The position numbers and the translations under genes are program-made. A model generated the notes under the pieces. The model ran no database searches and was not told the DNA's origin. It saw only the letters and a list, made by a program, of their open reading frames with translations. DNA of 64,000 nucleotides from Acidobacteriaceae bacterium (GTDB lineage Bacteria; Acidobacteriota; Terriglobia; Terriglobales; Acidobacteriaceae): assembly GCA_003139095.1 (NCBI GenBank), contig PLHW01000073.1:14384-78383 (forward strand), written 5' to 3'. Of this stretch, positions 17,459-26,233 are shown piece by piece. Within the stretch, counting starts at the first letter, position 1. Each line of letters begins with the position of its first letter.

Positions 17459-19507
17459 TCTTTTCTGAAACTCTGGCGACCCCAACAGCAATCCCTCAAT
17501 CGCGCCCGCATTCGGCGGACGCAATGGATCATCCAGTCGCCGCTGGCTGATCTTCGGGTCTTCGAGCTGCTTGCTGATCGTCGTGTGCGTCTGCCGCGAG
17601 ATGTCTCCCGACAGCAACGACGCTTCCATGCGCGCCAGCACCTCGTTGGCGTCGGTCGCGCCGCGCGCCGGTCCGGATGCATCCAGCGTTACGCCGCGCA
17701 CTTTGCCTCCCGCCAGCGCGAGCGCAAAATTCATCCGCCCGAGGAGCGCCGACGAATTCACCCAAGTTTCGGCCTTCATTGAGTAGCCGGTCGGCGGCAT
17801 CATGCCATAAAGTGGCATGCCCATGTTGTTGAGTGTGCCCACCAGTTGCCGCGCGTCGTCCACCTGCGCGCCGCTCGCGCGCACCGCCGAGGCCACGAAC
17901 TCAAACGGCGTTTTCACCTTGGCGCGATATGTTTCCGGCGCCCAGAATTCGGGCGACTTGAACATGGTGCGCAGCACTTCGCGAATGTCGCCGTTCTTCT
18001 TGAGAAAAGTTTGCGCCATGCGATCGACGAGCGCGGGCGGCGGATCGTCCGATACAAAGCGCATCGCGAGCTTCCGCGAGATAAAGTGCGCGGTCTGTGG
18101 ACTGCGGGCGAGCAGGTGCAGCACCTGCAAGCCCTCTTTCTCGCCGCTCGGTTTGATGCGATGTCCCAGGACGAACTTGTCGTCGGGTTCGTGCATGCGC
18201 GGCTCAAACTTGAAGCCGCCGCCTTTGTTGGGCTGTTCGATCGTCCATCCCGTAAAAACCTTCGCCACTTCAGTCACGTCTTTTTGCGAGTAGCCGCCAT
18301 TCACGCTGAGCGTGTGCAGTTCCATCAGTTCGCGGCCATAATTTTCATTCAATCCGCTGGCTGGTTTTGCTTTGGCTTTGCCCTTGGCTGGCGGGGCAGG
18401 CGGGTGCACCAGGCGGCCACGCTGATCGCGCGCCTGTGGCGGAATTCCCAGCGCAACATCGGAGTGCGGGCCAACGCTCAGCCAATTGTCCAGATAGAAA
18501 AGCATGGCCGGACTTTTGGCGGTGGCAACCAACAGGTCTTCAAATTTTCCCAGCACGTGCGGCCGGATCGCGTCACGCTCGTAGCTCGTCAACAAAAAAC
18601 GGTCCGCGCCCTTGTTAATAAAAACGTTGAAGTGGTTGAACCAGAAGTCGGTCATTACTTCTTCAAGCTGGCGCCCGCCGTAGATGGCGCGCAGCATCTT
18701 GGCCTGCATCAGTTCATCCACCACTACCTGCTCGGGGTTGTTCATCGCCAGCATAGTTTCTTTCTGCTGGCCGTTCATGCCGCCCATGAGCGCATCAGCT
18801 TTGGGGCCCTTTGCGCGATTGGCGATGACGCGCTGCTCGTCGGGCGAGAGCTTGAGAAAAGCGCGGAAGCGCTCCTCGGGCGGAAGGTCGAGCAACTCAA
18901 TGAGCTTGATGTTGGCGGCCTGCATGGCCTCGCGCTGGCGCTCGTAAGCGGCATCGGCGAGCATGTCGTTCGAATCGGCCCGCGCCTCGCTTCCAGTTAC
19001 CGCCCCCGTTTCGCCCGACGTGCCCGCAGCTGACGCGCTCTGTTTCACGCTCTTCGGCGCCGGCTCCGGTTTTCGGTCTTGTTTATCTTCGTACTTCTGG
19101 ATTTGCGCCTGATACACCGCGCGCCGCACCGGATCACGCGGCATCGGGACTTTGCCCTCAGCCACCTGCTTGATGATTTCGTTGTTGGGAAAGTTCTCTA
19201 CGATCTGGCGCGTGTCCATGCGCAGCGTGCCGAATGCGGCCAGCCGGGCGTCCAGAGCAGAGTCGTCAATGTTTTCGGGATGGAGTTGCAACTCGATCCA
19301 TTTATCAACGCCGATTTGCGCGACGCGCTCCACCTCGTCCGGACGGGGGCCAAAGGTCAGGCGATTGAGCGCATGGACAGCCCGTTTCCGCTCGTCTATT
19401 GTTCCGGACGACGCAGTTTTTTTCTTCGCGAGAGCCGTTACCGCAAGGCCGGAGAGGAGCAAGGCAGCCGCTGCCAACGCCAGGTATTTCCGGAATGGCA
19501 TTGCCAT
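17456..19507 (-). CDS. DUF1800-domain protein, exported
   Basis: About 683 residues; the start is taken at ATG 19507 (AAAGG just before it), although ATGs at 19522 and 19501 are possible. A basic, hydrophobic signal (FRKYLALAAAALLLSGLAVTALA) is followed by the DUF1800 opening AVHALNRLTFGPRPDEVERV. Other family segments are MLRAIYGGRQLEEVMTDFWFNHFNVF, LGKFEDLLVATAKSPAMLFYLDN, GLNENYGRELMELHTLSVNGGYSQKDVTEVA with VFTGW, and a late segment with NNMGMPLYGMMPPTGY. It is transcribed just before the DUF1501 gene, its usual partner. A Pro/Ala/Ser-rich stretch around residues 160-190 is probably a linker. Molecular role unknown. Confidence 0.88.
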   Translation of the reverse strand: MAMPFRKYLALAAAALLLSGLAVTALAKKKTASSGTIDERKRAVHALNRLTFGPRPDEVERVAQIGVDKWIELQLHPENIDDSALDARLAAFGTLRMDTRQIVENFPNNEIIKQVAEGKVPMPRDPVRRAVYQAQIQKYEDKQDRKPEPAPKSVKQSASAAGTSGETGAVTGSEARADSNDMLADAAYERQREAMQAANIKLIELLDLPPEERFRAFLKLSPDEQRVIANRAKGPKADALMGGMNGQQKETMLAMNNPEQVVVDELMQAKMLRAIYGGRQLEEVMTDFWFNHFNVFINKGADRFLLTSYERDAIRPHVLGKFEDLLVATAKSPAMLFYLDNWLSVGPHSDVALGIPPQARDQRGRLVHPPAPPAKGKAKAKPASGLNENYGRELMELHTLSVNGGYSQKDVTEVAKVFTGWTIEQPNKGGGFKFEPRMHEPDDKFVLGHRIKPSGEKEGLQVLHLLARSPQTAHFISRKLAMRFVSDDPPPALVDRMAQTFLKKNGDIREVLRTMFKSPEFWAPETYRAKVKTPFEFVASAVRASGAQVDDARQLVGTLNNMGMPLYGMMPPTGYSMKAETWVNSSALLGRMNFALALAGGKVRGVTLDASGPARGATDANEVLARMEASLLSGDISRQTHTTISKQLEDPKISQRRLDDPLRPPNAGAIEGLLLGSPEFQKR

Positions 19508-19633
19508 ACGCCTTTGCCTCATGCAGAGTGAACCCCGTTGGCAGGAAAGAGTTGCGAGGAAAATCAAGGTGAAACCCGCCGCTTCTGCCTTGAGTCTCCC
19601 TTCAGGCGGGAGCCCATAACGTCGCGAACGAGG

Positions 19634-20305
19634 TCAGGTTTTCAACTTGGAGAGGTAAGAATGTTCGCTGCGAGACTGGTGTGCGTGGCCCTCGACAAAC
19701 TTGAGAAATTCGCGCAAGTGTTCTTTCTGCGAAAGCTCGGCCCTCGAAAACTGCACGTGTACGCCAAACGATGGCGTGACGCGCGTGGCCACGCCGTTGA
19801 TGACCACGCCCTTTACCCAGACCTGCCCGTTCGCCACCCACAGTCCGATTTCCAGCGCTTTATTCGCAGGCACGCCGCGCGCCGTCTCGACCAGGCAGCC
19901 GCCGCGGCCCACGTTTACCAGGTTGCCCCACACGGGCTCCGGCACGTCTTCAACATGAATCTCTACGGCCACGTTGCAGTGAATCCGTGTAAACCGGCGG
20001 CGGTCGGTGGCCATGGGTTGAGCGAACAGTTCAAAGGGCGGCGTTTCCGCGATCGGTTCGGGCGGCTCGAACTGGACCGGCTTCGAGGCGTCCTCCGCCG
20101 CGCTGCCGGTATGCTTTTGCTCACGCTTGTGAATCGCCGCGTCCTTAATTTTGCGCATCGCCTCCAGCAAGGCTGCGGTCCGGTGTTCCGGAGAAACATC
20201 GCGGTAGGTTTGCAGCAGAATGGGAAGATGGCTTACGAGGTCGGGATCGGTCAGGAGCCGCGTCCAATCCGACCCTTCGGGCGATGGTTTCGTAGGTTCG
20301 CTCAT
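19634..20305 (-). CDS. PilZ-domain protein
   Basis: 223 residues from ATG 20305 (a GTG 6 bp upstream is an alternative). The first 95 residues are a helical, charged region. The C-terminal half is a PilZ domain with the c-di-GMP signature DRRRFTRIHCNVAVEIHV (RxxxR) and, about 30 residues on, NVGRGGCLVE (D/NxSxxG-like). It should bind cyclic di-GMP in the cytoplasm and act on motility, secretion or matrix formation. No cyclase or phosphodiesterase is encoded nearby. It is transcribed toward the DUF1800 gene and divergent from the efflux operon. Confidence 0.87.
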   Translation of the reverse strand: MSEPTKPSPEGSDWTRLLTDPDLVSHLPILLQTYRDVSPEHRTAALLEAMRKIKDAAIHKREQKHTGSAAEDASKPVQFEPPEPIAETPPFELFAQPMATDRRRFTRIHCNVAVEIHVEDVPEPVWGNLVNVGRGGCLVETARGVPANKALEIGLWVANGQVWVKGVVINGVATRVTPSFGVHVQFSRAELSQKEHLREFLKFVEGHAHQSRSEHSYLSKLKT

Positions 20306-20524
20306 ACGCACGACTTCCCTCAGCCTAAGCCGCAGGGCAGCTGCTCATTTCCATTAGGTTGGACTTCGGTGCGCTGATTCACAAGATGACAAAAGTCATG
20401 CGGCTGACGGCTGCCAGTGGCGGCGCAATGATTGTCATCGTCGCGGACTTCCTCGCACTCCATTTATGTTCTTGCTCTATGATGGCGGTTCGACAATTTG
20501 CATCACCCAGGCGAAAAAATGAAT

Positions 20525-20570
20525 CCAAAGGACTTATTATTTTGGCTTCAGGTCTTGCCTGCTAAGGAGA
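20525..20570 (+). repeat. Degenerate copy of the TCTTTG/AAGGAGTTA repeat
   Basis: Just before the tolC-like gene, AAAGGACTTATT (20527-20538) is identical to part of the copy at 25887, and CAGGTCTTGCCTGCTAAGGAG follows in the place of the second unit. The GTCTTTG core has decayed to GTCTTG. The AAGGAG also serves as ribosome-binding site for the gene at 20584. Confidence 0.45.
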
Positions 20571-20583
20571 GAGTAGAAGTTCC

Positions 20584-22065
20584 ATGGGTTTACTCACGCT
20601 GAAGTGCCTAATGCGGCGTTCCTGGGCATGGATCTTTACCGCCGCACTGCTCATCTTTCCGGGGACGCTGCGGGCGCAAGGCACGTCTGTCGCAGCCGCG
20701 CCCAGCCCGTCATTGCCAAACCAAGTACCAACTTCGGCGCAGAACCCCATCTACGGCAGTGTTGCCGATGAAAAGCCGACTCCGGGAGTGCTGTCACTTA
20801 CGTTCCGTGATGCGATCGAGCGCGCCCTGCGCCAGAATCTGGCCGGCCTCTTATCGCAATACAACACCATTGAAGCGCGGGGAGAAAAGTGGAAGCAACT
20901 CAGCGATCTGCTGCCCAACGTGACGGGCGACATCCAGGAGGCGAGGGAGACGGAAAGCCTGGTGGCGCTCGGATTTGGCAGTCTTGGTAGTCATAGTCCG
21001 TTCGGAAACGTGCCCCCGAAGATCGGCCCGTTTTCCTACTTCGACGCGCGCGCGTCGGCCACGCAGCGGGTGTTCGACTGGAAGGCAATCGAGCAATATC
21101 GGTCGTCCGTGGTTGGCGAAAGCATAGCCCGCCTGAATTTGAAGGATGCGCGCGATCTGGTCGTGCTCGCAACGGGCAACGCTTACCTCCAGGCCATCGC
21201 CGGCGCGGCGCGCGTGGAGACCGCGCAGGCGCAGGTTGACACCGCGAAGGCGCTTTACGATAAGGCGGTCGCGCAGCAGCACGCGGGGGTGGCGCCGGCC
21301 ATCGACACGCTGCGGGCGCAGGTCGAATATCAGTCGCGGCAGCAGCAACTGATTGCCGCCACCAATGATTTTGCGAAAGAGAAATTGTCTCTGGCGCGCG
21401 TTATTGGACTCGCGCCGGCGCAGGAGTTTGCGCTCGCCGACAAGGCGCCTTACGAGCCTTTTCCGATTCCGGATCTTGAGACGACGCTGCAACGCGCCTA
21501 TTCCATGCGCTCGGACTATAAAGCGGCGCAGGAGCGCCTGGTCGCGGCCGAACTCGAACATAACGCGGCGATGGCCGGATATTTTCCGACTCTGAATATC
21601 GCCGCCAATTATGGAGAGATCGGCGCAACGCCCGGTAGCGTGCTGCCCACTTACACAATTTTCGGGACTTTGAATATTCCGATTTTCCAGGGCGGTAAAG
21701 TTCACGGCGACATTCTGAAAGCCGATGCCACTCTGCGCCAGGTGCAGGCGCAAATGGCCGACATCAAGGGACAAGTAGAGCAGGACGTACGCAATGCGCT
21801 GCTCGATTTGAAGTCTTCCGCAGAGCAGGTGGAGGTGGCGCAGAGTTCCGTCAATCTGGCCGAGCAGGCGCTCATGCAGTCCCGCGATCGTTTTTCGGCT
21901 GGCGTTACGGACAACCTCGAGGTCGTTCAGGCGCAGGAGGCCCTCGCCTCCGCCCACGAAAGCTTAATCTCGAGCCTGTATCTCAACAATCTGGCCAAAG
22001 TTTCTTTCGCTCGCGCCCTCGGCCGTGCCGAGGAAGGCGTGCGCGAATATCTGAGAGGGAAGTAG
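20584..22065 (+). CDS. TolC-family outer-membrane protein of a tripartite exporter
   Basis: 493 residues; the ATG at 20584 has AAGGAGA upstream. A signal peptide (WAWIFTAALLIFPGTLRAQ) is followed by the first outer-membrane-factor half (LTFRDAIERALRQNLAGLL) and the second (ETTLQRAYSMRSDYKAAQE), with long coiled helices including DVRNALLDLKSSAEQVEVAQ. It forms the outer-membrane channel; the periplasmic adaptor gene follows 3 bp after its stop and the MFS pump after that. It is related to the TolC-like gene at 2106, with conserved segments such as DLVVLA and LLPN-TGD, so the two are paralogues serving different inner-membrane pumps. Confidence 0.92.
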   Translation: MGLLTLKCLMRRSWAWIFTAALLIFPGTLRAQGTSVAAAPSPSLPNQVPTSAQNPIYGSVADEKPTPGVLSLTFRDAIERALRQNLAGLLSQYNTIEARGEKWKQLSDLLPNVTGDIQEARETESLVALGFGSLGSHSPFGNVPPKIGPFSYFDARASATQRVFDWKAIEQYRSSVVGESIARLNLKDARDLVVLATGNAYLQAIAGAARVETAQAQVDTAKALYDKAVAQQHAGVAPAIDTLRAQVEYQSRQQQLIAATNDFAKEKLSLARVIGLAPAQEFALADKAPYEPFPIPDLETTLQRAYSMRSDYKAAQERLVAAELEHNAAMAGYFPTLNIAANYGEIGATPGSVLPTYTIFGTLNIPIFQGGKVHGDILKADATLRQVQAQMADIKGQVEQDVRNALLDLKSSAEQVEVAQSSVNLAEQALMQSRDRFSAGVTDNLEVVQAQEALASAHESLISSLYLNNLAKVSFARALGRAEEGVREYLRGK

Positions 22066-22068
22066 TCT

Positions 22069-23349
22069 ATGGCTGACACGAACACCGCTGTTGACGAGCC
22101 CAAAACCGATACTCCTGCCCCGAACCCGCCGGCTCCGGCGCCGCATCACGATGCGGATGCGGGATACCGGCGTCGGGCGGCCCTGCTCGGAAGCACGCGG
22201 GCGAAATGGGCGATTGCCATCCTCGTGCTGCTGCTGATTGCCGGCGGCATTTATGCGTGGCGTTACTTCTCCAGCTACGAGTCGACCGACGATGCGCAGA
22301 TTGACGGCTACATCAACCCAATCAGCGCGCGCGTGAGCGGACACGTGATGAGCCTCAACGTGAACGACAACCAGTACGTCGAGAAGGGAACGCTGCTGGT
22401 CGAACTCGATCCCGCCGACTACCAGGTGGCGCTGGAAAAGGCGCAGGCCGAATACGCGGACGCGCAGGCGCAGGCCTCGGCGGCAGGGATCAATATTCCC
22501 GTGACCGATGTGAATACATCAAGCCAGGTGGCCAGTGCGCAGGCGGGTGTGGCCAATGCCAAGGCCGGCGTTGCGGGCGCACGCCAGCAGTTCGAGGCCG
22601 CCAAGGCGCAGGTTGCGCAAGCGGAAGCCAATAACGTCAAGGTGCAGGACGATCTGGTGCGCTACAAAGAGCTCATCGATAAAGAGGAGATTTCCGCCCA
22701 GCAGTACGACCAGGCCGTGGCGGCGGCCAAGGCCAGCGCCGCAACGGTTGAGGCGGCGCGCGCCACCGCCGACGCCGCCAGCGCTCAGATCGAGCAGGCG
22801 CAGGGAAAGTTGCTCCAGGCAAATGCGGACCTGCGCTCGGCGCAGACTGCGCCCAAAACCATGCAGGTGATCCGTTCGCGCGCGCAATCGGCGGAGGCGA
22901 ATGCCCAGGAGAAGAAGTCGCAGCTCGATCAAGCGCAGCTGAACTTGCAGTACACCAGGATCGTCGCGCCCGTGACCGGCGTCGTGAGCGGCCGAACCGT
23001 CGATGTGGGGCAGAACGTGCAAATCGGCCAGGAGATGATGAAGATCATCCCGCTCGACGACCTTTGGGTCACTGCCAACTTCAAGGAGACGCAACTGAAG
23101 CACATGCGGGCCGGCCAGTCCGTGGACATCGACGTGGATGCCAATGGCAAGTCGTATAAAGGGCACGTCGATTCCATCGCCGGCGCGAGTGGCGCGCTGT
23201 TCAGCCTGTTGCCACCGGAGAATGCCACCGGCAACTACGTGAAAGTCGTGCAGCGCATTCCGGTGAAGATCGTGTTCCAGCCGGGCGAACTGAAGGGGCA
23301 TGAACTGCGGCCGGGAATGTCGGTCGAACCGAAGGTGTGGATTAAGTAG
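22069..23349 (+). CDS. emrA: HlyD/EmrA-type membrane fusion protein
   Basis: 426 residues with a short cytoplasmic N-terminus rich in Pro and His, one membrane helix at about 45-65 (WAIAILVLLLIAGGIYAWRYF), then the adaptor fold: ESTDDAQIDGYINPISARVSGHVMSLNVNDNQ (barrel-sandwich start), a long coiled-coil of Ala, Gln and Lys from about 120 to 285, and IVAPVTGVVSGRTVDVGQNVQIGQ (second lipoyl half) followed by beta-barrel strands. It links the MFS pump to TolC. It is 3 bp behind tolC; ribosome signal GAGGGA overlaps the tolC end. The EmrA assignment follows from the EmrB-type pump downstream. Confidence 0.92.
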   Translation: MADTNTAVDEPKTDTPAPNPPAPAPHHDADAGYRRRAALLGSTRAKWAIAILVLLLIAGGIYAWRYFSSYESTDDAQIDGYINPISARVSGHVMSLNVNDNQYVEKGTLLVELDPADYQVALEKAQAEYADAQAQASAAGINIPVTDVNTSSQVASAQAGVANAKAGVAGARQQFEAAKAQVAQAEANNVKVQDDLVRYKELIDKEEISAQQYDQAVAAAKASAATVEAARATADAASAQIEQAQGKLLQANADLRSAQTAPKTMQVIRSRAQSAEANAQEKKSQLDQAQLNLQYTRIVAPVTGVVSGRTVDVGQNVQIGQEMMKIIPLDDLWVTANFKETQLKHMRAGQSVDIDVDANGKSYKGHVDSIAGASGALFSLLPPENATGNYVKVVQRIPVKIVFQPGELKGHELRPGMSVEPKVWIK

Positions 23350-23557
23350 CTACGAGCTGCGAGCTATGAGCTGCGAGCTATGAGCTATGAGCAACCACAC
23401 GACCGTTTTGCTCGCCGTTTCTGATGAGCGGGCTGAAAAGGATTAGAGCATTTGGGAGTAGCGGTGAATGGCAAGCAGGAACCGCGAGCTACCACGATCC
23501 AGCTTGCTCGAAGCTCGTAGCTCAAAACTCATAGCTCAAAGTTCAAAGCTCAAAGCT
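23349..23557. repeat. GAGCTATGAGCT-type degenerate tandem repeats flanking the emrA-emrB spacer
   Basis: Directly after the emrA stop, 23349-23392 consists of units close to GAGCTATGAGCTGC (about four). The other end of the spacer, 23510-23557, has the inverse form (AGCTCGTAGCTCAAAACTC, ATAGCTCAAAG, TTCAAAGCTC). The two blocks are inverted relative to each other around about 115 bp of non-repetitive sequence, so they could pair in the transcript between the two genes. Related tracts are near 38240 and 46441. Confidence 0.75.
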
Positions 23558-23558
23558 G

Positions 23559-25157
23559 ATGTCTGCTGCGACCATCACGATGGATCAGGCTGACGCCTGG
23601 CGCCCGGCGGTTAATCCCTGGATCATCGCGCTCGCCGTGACGCTGGCGACGTTCATGGAGGTGCTCGACACGAGCATTGCCAACGTCGCTCTGCCCCATA
23701 TTGCCGGCAGCCTTTCGGCGGGGCAGGACGAGAGCACTTGGGTTCTCACCTCGTACTTGGTCTCGAACGCGATTGTGCTTCCGCTGAGTGGTTGGCTGTC
23801 GTCGATCGTCGGACGCAAGCGCTTCTACATGGGCTGCGTGGCGCTGTTCACCATCAGCTCTTGTCTGTGCGGATTCGCCCCCAACCTCGGCATGCTGATC
23901 TTCTTCCGTATTCTTCAGGGAGCGGGCGGAGGCGGTTTGCAGCCGAGCGAGCAGGCGATTCTGGCGGACACGTTTCCGCCCGCCAAGCGCGGCATGGCGT
24001 TTGCCGTCTATGGCATCGCGGTCGTGATGGCTCCTGCCATTGGTCCGACGCTGGGCGGCTGGATCACCGACAACTTCAGTTGGCGGTGGATCTTCTTCGT
24101 CAACATTCCGGTCGGCATTCTTTCGCTGCTGCTGACGTCGCGGCTAATCCAGGATCCGCCTTACTTCCGGCGGCGGAAGCTCAAAGAGACGCATATCGAT
24201 TACATCGGGCTGGGGTTGGTCGCAGTGGGGCTGGGCACGCTGCAAGTAGTGCTCGATAAGGGCCAGCGCGAAGACTGGTTCGAATCGCACTTCATCGTGG
24301 TGCTGAGCGCCATCTGCATCGCTTCGCTGGTTTGGGTGGTGATCTGGGAGTGGTACCAGAAGGATCCGATCATCGACCTGCATCTGTTCCGCGAGCGCAG
24401 CTTTGCCACCGCCAACTTCCTGATGTTCATGCTCGGGTTCGCGCTGCTGGGCAGCACGCTATTGCTGCCGCTGTACATGCAGACGTTGCTCGGCTACACG
24501 GCCGAGCGCTCGGGAATGGCGCTTTCGCCGGGCGGTTTCACGATCATGCTCGCCATGCCGCTGGTCGGCTTCCTGCTCTCAAGGTATAGTCCGCGGTGGC
24601 TGCTGATGTTTGGGCTTACGGCGCTCGGCCTTTCGCTGTACCACATGACGAGCTTCGACCTGAGCGTGGATTTCCGGACGGTTGCGATGGCGCGCGTTTA
24701 CCAGGCGGTGGGAATGGCGTTTCTGTTCGTGCCGATTAATACCGCGGCATATGCGTCGCTGCCGCGGGAGAAGAACAATGCGGCGTCTGGGCTGATGAAT
24801 CTGGCGCGCAACGTGGGTGGAAGCGTGGGCATCTCATTCGTGACGACGATGCTGGCGCGGCGCGCACAGTTCCACCAGGTGCGGCTGTCGGAGAATCTGG
24901 CCGCGGGGAATCCGCAGTTTCAATCGGCGCTGCGGGGTATGACAGGCATGTTTGCGAACGGAGGGATAGGCGGAGGTTCGGGCGCGGGCACAGCTTCGCA
25001 GCACGCCTATGCGATGGTGCAGGCCAATGTGATCCGGCACGCGACCATGCTCGCCTACATCGATAACTTCTGGATGTTAGGGACGGTAATTTTATGCTTG
25101 ATTCCTTGCGTGTTTCTGATTAAAAAAACCAAGCCGGGTGGAATGGCGGTTCACTAG
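23559..25157 (+). CDS. emrB: DHA2-family MFS drug exporter (EmrB/QacA type)
   Basis: 532 residues, 14 predicted membrane helices as for DHA2 pumps. Signatures: LATFMEVLDTSIANVALPHIAG in helix 1, STWVLTSYLVSNAIVLPLSGWLS, the loop GRKRFYMG, and motif C-like AVYGIAVVMAPAIGPTLGGWIT. It should export hydrophobic compounds by proton antiport and, with EmrA and TolC, move them across both membranes. The 209-bp repeat-filled gap to emrA is unusual inside such an operon. The last residues overlap in sequence with the upstream region of the next gene. Confidence 0.93.
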   Translation: MSAATITMDQADAWRPAVNPWIIALAVTLATFMEVLDTSIANVALPHIAGSLSAGQDESTWVLTSYLVSNAIVLPLSGWLSSIVGRKRFYMGCVALFTISSCLCGFAPNLGMLIFFRILQGAGGGGLQPSEQAILADTFPPAKRGMAFAVYGIAVVMAPAIGPTLGGWITDNFSWRWIFFVNIPVGILSLLLTSRLIQDPPYFRRRKLKETHIDYIGLGLVAVGLGTLQVVLDKGQREDWFESHFIVVLSAICIASLVWVVIWEWYQKDPIIDLHLFRERSFATANFLMFMLGFALLGSTLLLPLYMQTLLGYTAERSGMALSPGGFTIMLAMPLVGFLLSRYSPRWLLMFGLTALGLSLYHMTSFDLSVDFRTVAMARVYQAVGMAFLFVPINTAAYASLPREKNNAASGLMNLARNVGGSVGISFVTTMLARRAQFHQVRLSENLAAGNPQFQSALRGMTGMFANGGIGGGSGAGTASQHAYAMVQANVIRHATMLAYIDNFWMLGTVILCLIPCVFLIKKTKPGGMAVH

Positions 25158-25191
25158 AAGGGTTGCGAGTTCGTTCGCAATGGGGGGTCGT

Positions 25192-25836
25192 ATGTTTCGC
25201 ATCATTACGGTAGAGCGGGAGTTTGGCAGCGGAGGCGGCGCGATTGCGGCGCAGATTGCGAACCGTCTGGGATGGAAACTTTGGGACCGGCAACTGACGT
25301 GTGAGATTGCGGCGCGGGCGAAGGTCACCGAATCGGCGGTGATGATGTGCGACGAGCGGCTGGACAGCCGCTTTTACCGGCTGGCAAAAACCTTCTTTCG
25401 GGGGAGCTATGAGCGCAGCCTTCCGCTGACGGACTCCAAGGTCTTCGACACCGATCTGATGATGTCAATGATGGAGCAGATTTGCGCGGGCATTGCGGAC
25501 GAAGGGAATGCGGTGATTGTGGGGCGAGGCTCGCCGTTCTTCCTGCGCGGACGCGAGGATACCTTCAGCGTGTTCACGTATGCGTCGCGAACTGAGAAGA
25601 TTCGTCGCCTGCTGGCTTTGGGAAAGAGTCAGGAGGAGTGCGAAGACCTGGTGGATAACGTGGACAAGGATCGGATGGCATACATTAAACACTACTTCAA
25701 TGCCGATTGGCCGACGCGCAGCCTTTATCACATGATGATCAATACGGTGATTGGGGACGAGTGTGTGATCTCGGAGATTCTGCATGCGATGGAAACGTTG
25801 AGCGCGCATAAGGGTGAACCAGCGCTGAGACGGTAA
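25192..25836 (+). CDS. Cytidylate-kinase-like protein
   Basis: 214 residues from ATG 25192 (GGGGGG lies 4 bp before it; ATG 25180 is possible). It matches the cytidylate kinase-like family: an N-terminal FRIITVEREFGSGGGAIAAQIANRLGW holds the modified P-loop (EFGSGGG), then LWDRQLTCEIA, NAVIVGRGSPFFL and a C-terminal MINTVIGDECVISEIL. The family is related to Cmk but lacks a proven substrate; several members lie next to transporters or two-component genes. It starts 35 bp after emrB and is probably cotranscribed. Confidence 0.82.
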   Translation: MFRIITVEREFGSGGGAIAAQIANRLGWKLWDRQLTCEIAARAKVTESAVMMCDERLDSRFYRLAKTFFRGSYERSLPLTDSKVFDTDLMMSMMEQICAGIADEGNAVIVGRGSPFFLRGREDTFSVFTYASRTEKIRRLLALGKSQEECEDLVDNVDKDRMAYIKHYFNADWPTRSLYHMMINTVIGDECVISEILHAMETLSAHKGEPALRR

Positions 25837-25886
25837 AGCACTCTTTTCCGCTGGTTACTACCTCGACAACTTATCCCCCCTGGTTC

Positions 25887-26112
25887 GGTCTTTGAAACTA
25901 AAGGACTTATTGGGAGTTTTCCGCTAGGTCTTTGAGTAATAGGGAGTTACGGGATCGAAGCCGAATTTGTTATGTAAGTTACTAATAAATAATGACTTAG
26001 TTTAGATTGTACGATGTTTTGTCTGGGAAAAAGCGCAGTGGTAAATTTGGTCTTTGAAAACAAAGGAGTTAGCGGATTGATTGCCGCCAGGTCTTTGGGG
26101 AATAAGGAGTTA
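25887..26112 (+). repeat. TCTTTG/AAGGAGTTA repeat, copies 2 and 3, in the 25837-26233 spacer
   Basis: The 397-bp spacer has no gene. It contains four units: 25887-25909 (GGTCTTTGAAACTAAAGGAC then TTA), 25923-25949, 26049-26071 (GGTCTTTGAAAACAAAGGAG then TTA) and 26086-26112. Units come in pairs about 36 bp apart, and the two pairs are 162 bp apart. The third unit contains the perfect stem CTTTG-AAAA-CAAAG. Between the pairs lies an AT-rich stretch. Matching copies stand at 8916-8977. Confidence 0.75.
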
Positions 26113-26233
26113 GGTGTCGCCGAGTCCGCGACTTAATCTCTGGCGGGGACAACAGCAAGGGCTTGGCGCATAGCCCCGTCACCACCCAAGCAACACCAAC
26201 ACCAAGCAACACCAGCGGCAAAACTACCCGGGG

